Shown here: in pieces, positions 23,353 through 33,094 of the stretch
How the letters are laid out: the number at the start of each line of letters is the position of its first letter
Position numbering within the stretch: position 1 is the stretch's first letter
Source of the DNA: Physella acuta
Taxonomy: Eukaryota; Mollusca; Gastropoda; Physidae
Length of the DNA stretch: 64,000 nt
Assembly: GCF_028476545.1 (NCBI RefSeq)
Contig: NW_026733898.1
Span: forward strand, 1 to 64,000
Reading direction: 5' to 3'
The notes under the pieces: generated by a model
Database searches by the model: none
The model's input: the letters and a program-made list of their open reading frames with translations, nothing else
Told to the model about the DNA's origin: nothing
Made by a program: the position numbers and the translations under genes

Positions 23353-24349
23353 TTAAAAAGGTAAACGGAAAAAAAAGTCACAGGAAAAAAAAACACAGAA
23401 AAAAAGTCACAGTTTTTGCTAGGAAAAAAAGTCACAGAAAAAAAGTCACAGTGGAAAAATTTTATCGGAAAAAAAGTCACAGAAATAAAGTCACAGAAAA
23501 AAAGTCACAAAAATCTTTTTAGAAATATTTTTTATTAATTTGTTAAGAATTGTAAAATTTTGTATGTTTATTGTTGTGGGTTGTATTTTTTGATAACATT
23601 AATTTATTATAGACGTTTAAAGCATTATGATATATAACAATTGTAAGTAAAAATACTCTAAGATAATTTACACAACAATCGCAACTTTTGTTATGTATTT
23701 AGTTAAATACGCGGTAGAAAAGTTAATTATAAAAGAAATGTAGGTAAATTTTGCCGTAGGCTATTCTCTGGTCGGCCTCTCCTCAGTAGGCATTGTCCGA
23801 ACATATTTTGTGTTGCTGACGTTACGCGTCAATGACAGCCTTTGAACCTTGTCGGCTTTCTGTTTTGATCCTAAGTTTTGTTATGTAATGAGCGTGATAA
23901 ATTTGGGCAGTAAAGGTGGTTGAACTAAACATAACTATTGTTGCCATGAGTTGAGGGTAGCAAGTCAGATGAACTTACCATTTCACGGCAATTTAATATT
24001 GTTATTTAAAAAAAAACACGATGAAAACCGTGGACTTTAGAGCATTCTGTTATATGCTACTAATCTTAAGTTTAACATAATTACAATCTTCATAATAAAT
24101 ATTTTTAGATGAATTATAAAAATTCCTATGCGTACACAGACTACACACATTACATTATATTTAATTAACCCTAAGTTAATTTGCACTCTCTAAATATTTA
24201 ATACATAAAAGTATTATCAAATATCATGCAAATATATATTTGTGACTTTTTTTCCTGAGACTCTTTTTCCTGTGACTTTTTTCCTGTGACTTTTTTTCTG
24301 TGTTTTTTTTTTCCTGTGTTTTTTTTTCCTGTGACTTTTTTTCCTACAA
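23353..24349. mobile_element. Fold-back element with arrayed GGAAAAAAAGTCACAGG ends
   Basis: The left end (23353-23515) carries about ten GGAAAAAAAGTCACAG units. The right end (about 24241-24349) carries about six of the reverse complement. They bound ~730 bp of AT-rich, non-coding core. Long inverted ends made of tandem units recall fold-back transposons; no transposase is present, so it would be non-autonomous. I saw no flanking duplication. Confidence 0.7.
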
Positions 24350-25068
24350 TCGTTAAAAAAAGGGAACTTTAAAATATGGATGACCATAAGAATCACATAG
24401 TGTATTTGATCTCAAATAGTAAGAGAGGGAGGGGGGTCGAATTTATAAAAGCGGGTGATTTAAGGAATTTTGTTTTACAAAGTGATTTATGTTAACGGTG
24501 GATTAAGTGTCCATTTACTGTCTTCTGTAAAAAGTGTACAATCCCTAGAAGTTTGACTGCCAACAGTAGTCAAACGAATTAAATCAACTACTCAGCCGGG
24601 AACAAATCTAGGGGAAACAATCCATGAAAAACTAAATTATGTATGTGTTGCAAGAGTTGTCTTGCCTGAATAAAGCATTTAAAACAAATTAAGCTATAAG
24701 ATGGTTGTCTCCCTTGCCATGAGTAATATTACAATTATTATTTGGTATTTTAAAGAGTAAGGGAAAATGCCAAACCGTCTTGTTTCAATTACAACAATAA
24801 TCTACATTCCGTTTATAATTTAAAGGCAAGGTTAACTGATTTCAATTTTACAACACCACCTTGGCATTATGCGTTTCATTTCCATCTCCTCATTCGTACT
24901 TCTGAGACAATGTCGTTTAAGCCTATCTTTCGTCGTATTTCTTTGTTCGGGATTTTGTCGACCCTTTTTATCCTGAGAATACGTGGAGGGATCTTCTTTC
25001 AAACTCTAAGGCGAATCTAGATCGCGCTGAATCTGAAGTAGAGGGTACAGATTGTAAACAGATTACTA
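24350..25068. other. No gene seen
   Basis: AT-rich; unassigned. Confidence 0.45.
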
Positions 25069-25156
25069 GGGCTGATAAGTGGGTCACCAACCAGTTCTAC
25101 GGCTCAATAAAACCTGCATGAGTTATAGAACTGTTTATTGACCTACTTACCAGCCC
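25069..25156. mobile_element. 88-bp MITE with TA duplication
   Basis: Ends GGGCTGATAAGTGGGTCA and TGACCTACTTACCAGCCC pair with two mismatches. TA flanks both sides, as for Tc1/mariner-type elements. The inside carries CAACCAGTTCTAC and TATAGAACTG, which also pair loosely. Confidence 0.65.
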
Positions 25157-25167
25157 TATATTATTGT

Positions 25168-25643
25168 GTTACGATCTTTCCGTTGACAAGAGGCAACTTT
25201 GACCACAGGGTCTGTAAAGGGGTGCTTCCATTGCCTGGGATTCGTTGGTACTGAGGTGTTATTGTAAATTATTGGTCCCTCTAGAGAGGGATTCAAAATT
25301 TGATGTAAATATTAGTATTACTTTGGATGAAATTGACCAGTGAGTAATTTTATATATTTCAATTACAAACATAGATAGCTAAAGCCCTTTATTTATAATT
25401 AAAGTAAATGTTTTAATAAAAATTATAGAAAAATAATTAATTTATCATTATTGGCAATAAAACAAATAAATTACTATATATTGGCACTTAATTAATAAGC
25501 AAGTATCAAGAGTATTTTTTTAATACACTGCCTCTACGTTTTATTGACTTAAGATATTAAATTAAAAGTTGCTTCCCTTGATTGCTATTTCAGTATTGGG
25601 TGTTCTGACGGAGTTAATCATGGGCGTAATTGGAGGGACATGA
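25168..25643 (+). repeat. Dispersed repeat R2, copy 1
   Basis: Direct homologue of 27194-27669. Shared blocks are GGCAACTTTGAC, ATTGGTCCCTCTA, AAAGCCCTTTATTTATAATT, ATTACTATATATTGGCACTT and GACGGAGTTAATCATGGGCG. Identity is higher in the right half. Confidence 0.8.
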
Positions 25644-26095
25644 ACTCCTTCCAACACTCAACTCTCTATTTGGGACCTCAGGTCTATAGAACATCTTTGA
25701 GTCCACCCAGCTCTCATGGATACCTGAACACTAGTCAGAGGCGTAGCGATGGGGGGGGGCAGGGCCGCAGGGGGGGGTACATTTGTCTCAGTGCGCCGAC
25801 CTTAGGGGGCACAAAAATGGGTTGAAAAAACAAATTAAAATGTCATTTTAGCTGCATTTTTGCATTATAAATAGTTTGAGGAGGGGGGGGGGTTCAAATT
25901 GAAAATTTGCTTCCGAAGGTGGTGCCAAATTGAAAGTTTGTCCCCGGGCGCCGGGAAGGGTCGCTACGCCTCTGACACTAGTTAAAGAAAGTAATAGCGG
26001 CTGGGGGCATAGTGCTGACCACTCTATCCCAGTGTATGCTCAGGTCACTAAAACAGAAGCACTCTACTTCATTTGACATGTGTGTCTATGGCACA
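25644..26095 (+). repeat. SINE body interrupted by a hAT-like MITE
   Basis: GAGTCCACCCAGCTCTCATG and ATACCTGAACACTAGT lie left of the MITE. GTTAAAGAAAGTAATAGCGG and ATAGTGCTGACCAC lie right of it. Together they match the uninterrupted body at 42060-42200. Confidence 0.7.
25736..25974. mobile_element. hAT-like MITE, CAGAGGCGTAGCG family
   Basis: The 239-bp element has 13-nt terminal inverted repeats CAGAGGCGTAGCG/CGCTACGCCTCTG and an exact 8-bp duplication ACACTAGT (25728-25735, 25975-25982). G-runs and an AAATTGAAAGTTTGTCCCCG block near the right end are shared with 26173-26469 and 30894-31075. Confidence 0.92.
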
Positions 26096-26172
26096 AACGA
26101 TACATGATATGGAAGTAATTGTTTAGAAAAGTATGTAATTTTTCTGGACGCCCGTACATGCTTGATACAGGC
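26096..26172. other. Spacer between MITEs
   Basis: Unassigned short spacer; its last eight bases, ATACAGGC, form the left duplication of the next MITE. Confidence 0.5.
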
Positions 26173-26469
26173 CAGAGGCGTAGCGGGGGGGGGGGGGTGT
26201 GTGCTGACCGCCCCGGGTTACACCATTTAGGGGGGTGACACCAAGGCAAAAAATAGTAAAATCTATAGTGAAAAAAATGATAATTCCACTTAATTAAGTG
26301 ATTAATTCGAGTGTTAAATAGTCTTTTAGAAGGCGCAAATGGAAAGTTTGAGGGGGGGGGGGTGAAAATCGATAATTGAAAGTTTGTCCCCGGGAAGGGT
26401 CGCTGCGCCTCTGGGGGGTGGCACCATTAAGTGCCGCACCGGGTGGCACCCGGTCTCGCTACGCCACTG
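26173..26469. mobile_element. hAT-like MITE, composite copy
   Basis: Ends CAGAGGCGTAGCG and CTCGCTACGCCACTG, with an exact 8-bp duplication ATACAGGC (26165-26172, 26470-26477). An internal right-end-like block, GGGTCGCTGCGCCTCTG at about 26398-26413, suggests two related elements were fused, or one inserted in the other. The last ~60 bp match the left end of 31214-31581 in reverse. Confidence 0.9.
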
Positions 26470-26477
26470 ATACAGGC

Positions 26478-26799
26478 TGACATGTGGGGGGGGGGGGGGG
26501 TGATTCAAATTTAATGAATGATATAAATAGATTACCCTAACTCGGGGGGGGGGGGTCCATGTGAGGTGTTCTAATCTTTCTTCTAATACCTTTCTACCTA
26601 TGCCACTTATCTTTTTTTCGTCTCACAGACATCTCTACAAACTGGGTACTTCGAGCCTCATGTAACAACCTCTGCATATCACTGATTATATACATATACA
26701 TAATAAAATACACGAGCCGACCCGCGGCGTATCATACACCGCTATTTAGTTGTTTTATTTTCTACTTTTCAGTAATTCATAATTTGTGAATTCGACAGT
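26478..26799. other. No gene seen
   Basis: G-runs near 26485 and 26544; otherwise unassigned. Confidence 0.45.
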
Positions 26800-27035
26800 A
26801 CCACTGCTGTCATTGAAAATATTTGCTTTAAAACACTATCAGCAGCTCGTTAAGGACGATACCCCCCCCCCCCTCCTCCCCCCCCCCCCCCGTGAAAGCA
26901 GCCTCCTCTTAGTTACCTCCCCTGAGTTTAAAATCGTTTCATACGAAATTATCTGCCCCTAATAGCTGTCACTAAACCGGTCTCCACGATTGTAAACTTT
27001 TAGCGTGAACCACAGCTCACCAGACCATGTGGGGG
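26800..27035. repeat. Dispersed repeat R1, partial copy
   Basis: GAAAATATTTGCTTTAAAAC, TTATCTGCCCCTAATAGCTG and GAACCACAGCTCACCAGAC follow the order of the R1 copy at 44440-44580. A C-run is inserted near 26861-26892. Confidence 0.5.
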
Positions 27036-27193
27036 TGAGGGTGATAGAGATATGCCTAGAGAGGAAGAGAGGGGACTGCAAGGCGCGCTTACAGCTTGGT
27101 GTTTTCTAGGGTATCCAAGAAAAGAATTATATATATATATAGATAATATACACGCACACACATACAGACAGACCGACAGACTGATGTTTATTG

Positions 27194-27669
27194 CGTTACA
27201 AACTAACCGTTGACACAAGGCAACTTTGACTCCAGGGTCTATAATAGGGCGCTTCCCTTGCCAGGGACTCCATGGTACCGGAGTGTTTTACAATTGATTG
27301 GTCCCTCTAAAGAGGGATTCAAAATTTAATATTAATTGCTTTGAGTTATGATGAATGCTTTCTCTGAGTAATTTTATATATTTAAATTATAAACATAGAA
27401 ACTAAAGCCCTTTATTTATAATTATAGTAAATTTTTTAACAAAAATCATAGACAAATTATTAATTTATCATTATTGGTAATAAAACAAATAAATTACTAT
27501 ATATTGGCACTTAATTAATAAGCAAATATCAAGAGTATTTTTTTAATACACTGCCTATACGTTTTATTGACTTAAGATATTAAATTAAAAGTTGCTTCCC
27601 TTGATTGCTATTTCAGTATTGGGTGTTCTGACGGAGTTAATCATGGGCGTAACTGAAGGGCTATGAACG
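27194..27669 (+). repeat. Dispersed repeat R2, copy 2
   Basis: Direct copy of 25168-25643, about 2.03 kb away and in the same orientation. The left quarter is diverged; the AT-rich right half is nearly identical. Confidence 0.8.
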
Positions 27670-27872
27670 ACGTGCTAGAAAACAAATAACAATGTTGAAA
27701 TAAACAGGCGACTGCGTGACGGAAAGGATGGGTTTTACCATTGATGGAACAGCCAAAAGCTTAGATCCTAAAGAAAATACCCCGTTGGATTTACCATAGG
27801 TGTAATATTATAAAGTCTACACTATTTTCATTCGCATTAAATACCAAAAAAATGTACACAATAAAAAAAAAA

Positions 27873-28128
27873 ATTCATAAAAAACGTTTTAATAACAAGC
27901 TTTTATGTAATGATGCACTAAAAAGTAGAAAATAAATTATAGACTACTATTTAAATAACTATAAAGAAAAGCGTGGGTCACTTTAGTATCTATTGGATAC
28001 CTTTACTAATGTTAAGGAAGACACCCACGCTTTTCTTTATAGTTATTTAAATAGTAGTCTATAATTTATTTTCTACTTTTTAGTGCATCATTACATAAAA
28101 GCTTGTTATTAAAACGTTTTTTATGAAT
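27873..28128. repeat. Perfect 106-nt-armed palindrome, 44-nt spacer (orientation 1)
   Basis: Arms 27873-27978 and 28023-28128 are complementary without a mismatch by eye. The spacer 27979-28022 begins CACTTTAGTATC. The arm motif AATAACAAGCTTTTA also occurs in the inverted repeat at 44215-44378, so this is probably a fold-back MITE. Confidence 0.93.
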
Positions 28129-28177
28129 TTTTTTTTCAGTACTTTACATGTTTTATCTACAATAGAGTTACATGACT

Positions 28178-28232
28178 AAAAACCATTGCGCGCCTACTGA
28201 ATATCACGTTCAGTAGGCGCGCAATGGTTTTT
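28178..28232. repeat. 23-nt-armed hairpin, 9-nt loop (unit 1)
   Basis: Arms start AAAAACCATTGCGCGCC and end GGCGCGCAATGGTTTTT; the loop is ATATCACGT. The pairing is perfect. Confidence 0.9.
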
Positions 28233-28520
28233 GAACGCAGCCATTACGTGGTCGTGATGGCGCAGCTATTGATGACGCGTGTGGTGTGGTTGGCTAGACA
28301 TGCCTACTAATTCGGTCCAAATTTTAATTAATTCATAAAAAATCAATTAGGCATCCAATTTAGTCAAATTTAGTTTCAGATTGCATTGTCTTCATGTCTT
28401 GACCCACGTGCCAACTGTGAATCGTGTCGGTCAAGTAGAACTGTCCGAATTTTCACTCCTGCGTTTCCGTCTAGACTGACGACAGACAGAGGAAGTGAGT
28501 TAAATAAAAGCTTGTAAAAA

Positions 28521-28776
28521 ATTCATAAAAAACGTTTTAATAACAAGCTTTTATGTAATGATGCACTAAAAAGTAGAAAATAAATTATAGACTACTATTT
28601 AAATAACTATAAAGAAAAGCGTGGGTGTCTTCCTTAACATTAGTAAAGGTATCCAATAGATACTAAAGTGACCCACGCTTTTCTTTATAGTTATTTAAAT
28701 AGTAGTCTATAATTTATTTTCTACTTTTTAGTGCATCATTACATAAAAGCTTGTTATTAAAACGTTTTTTATGAAT
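28521..28776. repeat. Perfect 106-nt-armed palindrome, spacer inverted (orientation 2)
   Basis: Arms 28521-28626 and 28671-28776 match those of unit 1. The spacer 28627-28670 begins GTCTTCCTTAAC and is the exact reverse complement of the unit 1 spacer, while everything outside the arms keeps the same orientation. Confidence 0.93.
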
Positions 28777-28824
28777 TTTTTTTCAGTACTTTACATGTTT
28801 TATCTACAATAGAGTTACATGACT

Positions 28825-28879
28825 AAAAACCATTGCGCGCCTACTGAATATCACGTTCAGTAGGCGCGCAATGGTTTTT
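28825..28879. repeat. 23-nt-armed hairpin, 9-nt loop (unit 2)
   Basis: Identical to the hairpin at 28178-28232, loop included. Confidence 0.9.
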
Positions 28880-29174
28880 GAACGCAGCCATTACGTGGTC
28901 GTGATGGCGCAGCTATTGATGACGCGTGTGGTGTGGTTGGCTAGACATGCCTACTAATTCGGTCCAAATTTTAATTAATTCATAAAAAATCAATTAGGCA
29001 TCCAATTAAGTCAAATTTAGTTTCAGATTGCATTGTCTTCATGTCTTGACCCACGTGCCAACTGTGAATCGTATCGGTCAAGTAGAACTGTCCGAATTTT
29101 CACTCCTGCGTTTCTATCTAGACTGACGACAGACAGAATGACGAGGAAGTGAGTTAAATAAAAGCTTGTAAAAA

Positions 29175-29541
29175 TAGAATATAATGTTTTTGAAAACTAA
29201 AAGCGTGTAAATTTATACGTAAAACGCCTTAACTAATTACCAGATCAATTTTGTTAGCGCATTTAAAAGCCTACCTATAAAAATAACTTGGATGATATTC
29301 CGTCAGCAATTACATTTTTGGATGAAAGAGTGAAGGTATCGGTAGTTCTGGATACTTTTTATTACTTTTTTTTTTAAAACTACTGTTTATTAGAATTATA
29401 TTTCGATAGTTAAAAGTATTTAAAAAAAACATTAATATAACTAAATAACAAACCAGTCCAATACCTTATTTTTGCTATATTAGGCTCGCTATATACGTCA
29501 TTGGAGCTGATGTTTAATGGAATAAATGTACGTAGTGCTTA
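29175..29541. other. No gene seen
   Basis: AT-rich; unassigned. Confidence 0.45.
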
Positions 29542-29918
29542 GGGGTCGTCCATAAATGACGTCACACTCGTTGGGGGGAGGGGGGGTCCTTAATTTTGTG
29601 ACGGTGTGTTTTGCATTTTAGAAAAGCAATGCTAGGAAACGAATTTTAGACGTTATTTTGCGTTTTAGAAAACTGTTTTAATAAATGGTAATAGGAATTG
29701 ATTAACATACTCTATTTTGACAGAGTTCAGACAAGATTTTGGAAAAATATCGATGTTTAAAAAAAAATCAACTGCAATTTTGAGCGGGTTGTAGGCTGAG
29801 GTGTGACGTCATTTTAGGGGGGGGGGGGGGTCTGGCTTTTTGTGACGACGTGTGATGGAGGGGAGGGGGGGAGGTAAGGATCGTCAAAAAGGGCGTGACG
29901 TCATTTATGGATGACCCC
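29542..29918. mobile_element. MITE with GGGGTCRTCCATAAATGACG ends and TTA duplication
   Basis: The 377-bp element has ends GGGGTCGTCCATAAATGACG and CGTCATTTATGGATGACCCC, flanked by TTA on both sides. A 3-bp TWA duplication with GGG...CCC ends fits PIF/Harbinger. It is G-rich inside and non-coding. Confidence 0.85.
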
Positions 29919-29921
29919 TTA

Positions 29922-30800
29922 GGGGAAGCAAGGGAGAGGATTTAATGGGGGGGGGGGGTTATAATAAGGAGGGAAGGAACATTTTACATTTTATTATTAA
30001 GTGCATTGTTTTACATTATACTTAAATAGTAGGTACCTATGTATACTCAATATCAAATAGCAGTGATATGGTGGGTATATAACTGTGTTATATATTTTTT
30101 GTTCCATGTGTGTAAGTGCATAAAATCAATTTTAATTAATTTTCGATAGAAGAAGAGAATCATTGAACAGTTCAGCATTACTTATAATGTCCCTCTTTTT
30201 GAGATGAAGATAATTATTTATTATCAAATGTAAAGTTTTTCTTTTCAGCTTTAAATATGATATAACCTACAATAAATAATATTATATAATTATACTAGAA
30301 TTATTTACTTTTTCTGTAGTTAACAAATATTTATTATTATAAATAACATTCTTTATTTAATGCTTTGTAATTCATAATTTAATGTGAGTTCTGCTTTTGT
30401 GATTTTAGCTATTTAATTGAAAGTTATTTCCCTTATATTCTCTTTAACTACTTAAACGAAGGGCAGCATTGTGATAATGCGTCGTTCATAATTGGCGTCA
30501 CCATTTTAACTATTGTATATACTCCCCGCCGATCCTTCTCCACCATTCCAATATCCCACACTTTGTGGTAAAAAAAAATAATAAGTTTTATTTTACATTT
30601 TTTTTCAAAAAGTATAATGCAACTACTCTTTCAAACGTTGTTCCTATGTCCACTCTGAATGCTACCCCCCTTTACCCACTGATATATCTCTACAATCTCA
30701 CTCGACTCCCAAACGTTAGGACCACCCCGCCCCTACTTTTCTAACGTCATATGTCCGTTGAACAAAAAGCTTGACACCCTTCACATGTACACTCAAATAA
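29922..30800. other. No gene seen
   Basis: AT-rich; the G-run near 29949 is the only marked structure. Confidence 0.45.
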
Positions 30801-30802
30801 AC

Positions 30803-31165
30803 CGCGTGGTCGGGTGAAACAGCTCATGGTTGGTAACCTGAAATTCTCGAGTTCGAGTCCCATTGGCGGATTCGGTTCGATAACTTGATCAGCCAGAGGC
30901 GTAGCAAGGGGGGGGGGACATATGTCCCCGGGCGCCGATCTTAGGGGCGCCAAAATGGGTTGGAAAAACAAATTGAAAGCTTGAGGGGGAGGGGTGCAAA
31001 TCGAAAGTTTGAGGGGGGGGGGGGTGCAAATCGAAAGTTTGTCCCCGGGCGCCGGGAAGGGTCGTTACGCCTCTGTGAACCCACTTAAGAGAGATAACAC
31101 CAAAATTAGACAAAGGTTGCGCCCCATTTGTAGTTTCCTTTCAACAGATTTGTCTGTTTGTAGTC
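30803..31165 (+). repeat. tRNA-headed SINE split by a hAT-like MITE
   Basis: Head CGCGTGGTCGGGTGAAAC...CTCGAGTTCGAGTCCC (about 30803-30862). The body resumes after 31075 (CTTAAGAGAGATAACACC, GCGCCCCATTTGTAGTTTCC). It is interrupted at the position corresponding to GACAGCC in the copy at 19244. Confidence 0.7.
30894..31075. mobile_element. hAT-like MITE, CAGAGGCGTAGC family, third copy
   Basis: Ends CAGAGGCGTAGC and GTTACGCCTCTG; inside are the shared CCCCGGGCGCCG block (present twice) and GATTTGCACC-type units. The flanks do not show a preserved 8-bp duplication. Confidence 0.82.
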
Positions 31166-31213
31166 CATGTAAGGCTTAATATTTCTTTGGACAAAACCAG
31201 CAATGGTCGAGTC

Positions 31214-31581
<368 letters not shown>

Positions 31582-31639
31582 AGGAAGACCACTGGTAACA
31601 TGGAGGAGAGAGATGGAAGAAGAAGTGCAGGCTACTGGC

Positions 31640-31940
31640 AAGACCTGGTATGAGTTGAAGTCGTTCGCCCAAGACAGGGTGGAATGGCGAAGATTAATTT
31701 GTTGCTGCCCTGTACTCCTGATGGGTACCTAACTAACGTTAAGGAAAGCAAGAAATAGACACAGGCGACCTTTACTTCACTTAACTGCTGACCCGAAAGT
31801 ATCGAGTTCGAATCCAGGTTCAAATCAGTAGAACGCCCTAAGGGGCACCTAACTTCCGTTAAAGAAAGCAAGAAACAGAAACAGGTGAACTCTACTTCAC
31901 TTGCCCCATAGAGCGTCAGGTTCGAAAAGGGTACTCTCGC
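31640..31940 (+). repeat. Duplicated SINE body/tail fragments
   Basis: ACCTAACTAACGTTAAGGAA followed by TTTACTTCACTT, then ACCTAACTTCCGTTAAAGAA followed by CTACTTCACTTGCCCC: two ~115-bp copies of the SINE body. Confidence 0.6.
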
Positions 31941-32091
31941 ATTCACCAATAGGCGATTACTCGACTTGCGATCCCATTACTAATTAGTTAGTTTTCCTTT
32001 GACCCTATCACTTAACCGGGGATTCGCAACATCTATTTTTAGTCTCAATTAAAAATGCAACTGTACTGTGTAAGGCAACAATACCACATGT

Positions 32092-32170
32092 TACAATGCA
32101 TCCCCTATTCTCATTACAATGCATACCCTAATCTCATTACAATGCATCCCCTATTTCAATGCATATATAA
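32092..32170. repeat. 27-bp repeat, 3 units
   Basis: TTACAATGCATCCCCTATTC and close variants recur three times. Confidence 0.75.
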
Positions 32171-32394
32171 TCTCTTTTTTAAAAATCTAATACAGTGGAT
32201 CTTAACATGAGTTTGATCGAACCCCTACTGCTCGGTGAGCCAGTCTAAGGGTTCGGCGGAGGTCAAGACACAAACCCGACTCAGTTGATTCACGATCAGA
32301 TTGTGTCGGTTCGGACGATAGAAATATTACGAATGGTTCGGTGAATGCGCATATGAAACTGGTGAGGTACTTCCTAAAAGGTTAAGAACAAGTG

Positions 32395-32462
32395 GTCGGC
32401 TTGGTCGAGTCACTACAACTCATTGTTGCTAAGACGAAATGTTTCGGACACTGGTAAAAGTA
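32395..32462 (+). repeat. SINE head fragment
   Basis: GTCGGCTTGGTCGAGTC followed by CTCATTGTTGCTAAGACG, a worn tRNA-like head. Confidence 0.5.
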
Positions 32463-32520
32463 TATGTTTTCTTTATAAATTTCCCCTCGGAGAAAAAATA
32501 TATAAAAGAAATACTGCTAA

Positions 32521-33091
32521 GTGGTCATCCATAAATGAAGTCACGTTTCTTTGACGGATTTTACACCCCCCCCCCCTTTCCCTCCCCCCGAACACACACC
32601 AAAAAGCCAGAGTTTAAGTTTGGTCAACATAGTTCTTTAATAGATTTCTATTACAGGTTATTTAAACAGTTTTCTAAATCGCGAAAAAGCGGCAAAAAAT
32701 CTGTTCTTAACATTCCATTTTAATAATGCTAGTATGCGACGTCATACTATCTGACCACCCCCCCCCCCCCTTTACCCTCATCGCACATCGTCACAAACAG
32801 TGTTTCTTCCAGACTTTTTTCTCCGGGGGGGGGGGGGGGGGGGGGCACTTGAAATCTTCCGGGGGGGGGGGGGGCGGTAAACTTTCTTCGGGGGGGCGGA
32901 CACTGTTAAAAGTATATATTTTCTATATAAATTATATAAATTTCATTTCGTTCGGGGGGGGGGGGGGGCGGTAAAAATTTTTCGGGGGGGGCGAAGCCCC
33001 CCCCGAAGAGATGCCTGGAAGAAACTCTGGTCACAAAATTACGGACCCCTCTCCCCCCTCTACGAGTGTCATGTCATTTAAGGATGACCCC
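32521..33091. mobile_element. Harbinger-like MITE containing a nested MITE
   Basis: Ends GTGGTCATCCATAAATGAAG and TCATTTAAGGATGACCCC match 29542-29918. TAA flanks both sides (32518-32520, 33092-33094). Without the nested element it would be about 330 bp. Confidence 0.82.
32798..33029. mobile_element. hAT-like MITE nested in the Harbinger-like MITE
   Basis: The 232-bp element has ends CAGTGTTTCTTCCAGAC and CTGGAAGAAACTCTG and an exact 8-bp duplication GTCACAAA (32790-32797, 33030-33037). Inside are three long G-runs and an AT core. It is younger than its host MITE. Confidence 0.92.
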
Positions 33092-33094
33092 TAA

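Larger units (their letters stand above)
27873..28520 (+). repeat. Palindrome-bearing tandem duplication, unit 1 (648 bp)
   Basis: Nearly identical to unit 2 (28521-29174). I saw a handful of substitutions and one 7-bp length difference near the right end. The unit holds a long palindrome, a 23-nt-armed hairpin and ~290 bp of single-copy sequence. Confidence 0.93.
28521..29174 (+). repeat. Palindrome-bearing tandem duplication, unit 2
   Basis: Second copy of the 648-bp unit, head to tail with the first. Confidence 0.93.

Noticed and set aside
23353-23515. CRISPR-like array of GTCACAG units
   Set aside because: Units are ~17 bp with no unique spacers, and a complementary array lies at 24241-24349.
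27873-28776. CRISPR-like repeat/spacer pattern
   Set aside because: Only two copies, repeats are inverted arms rather than direct repeats, and the setting is eukaryotic.
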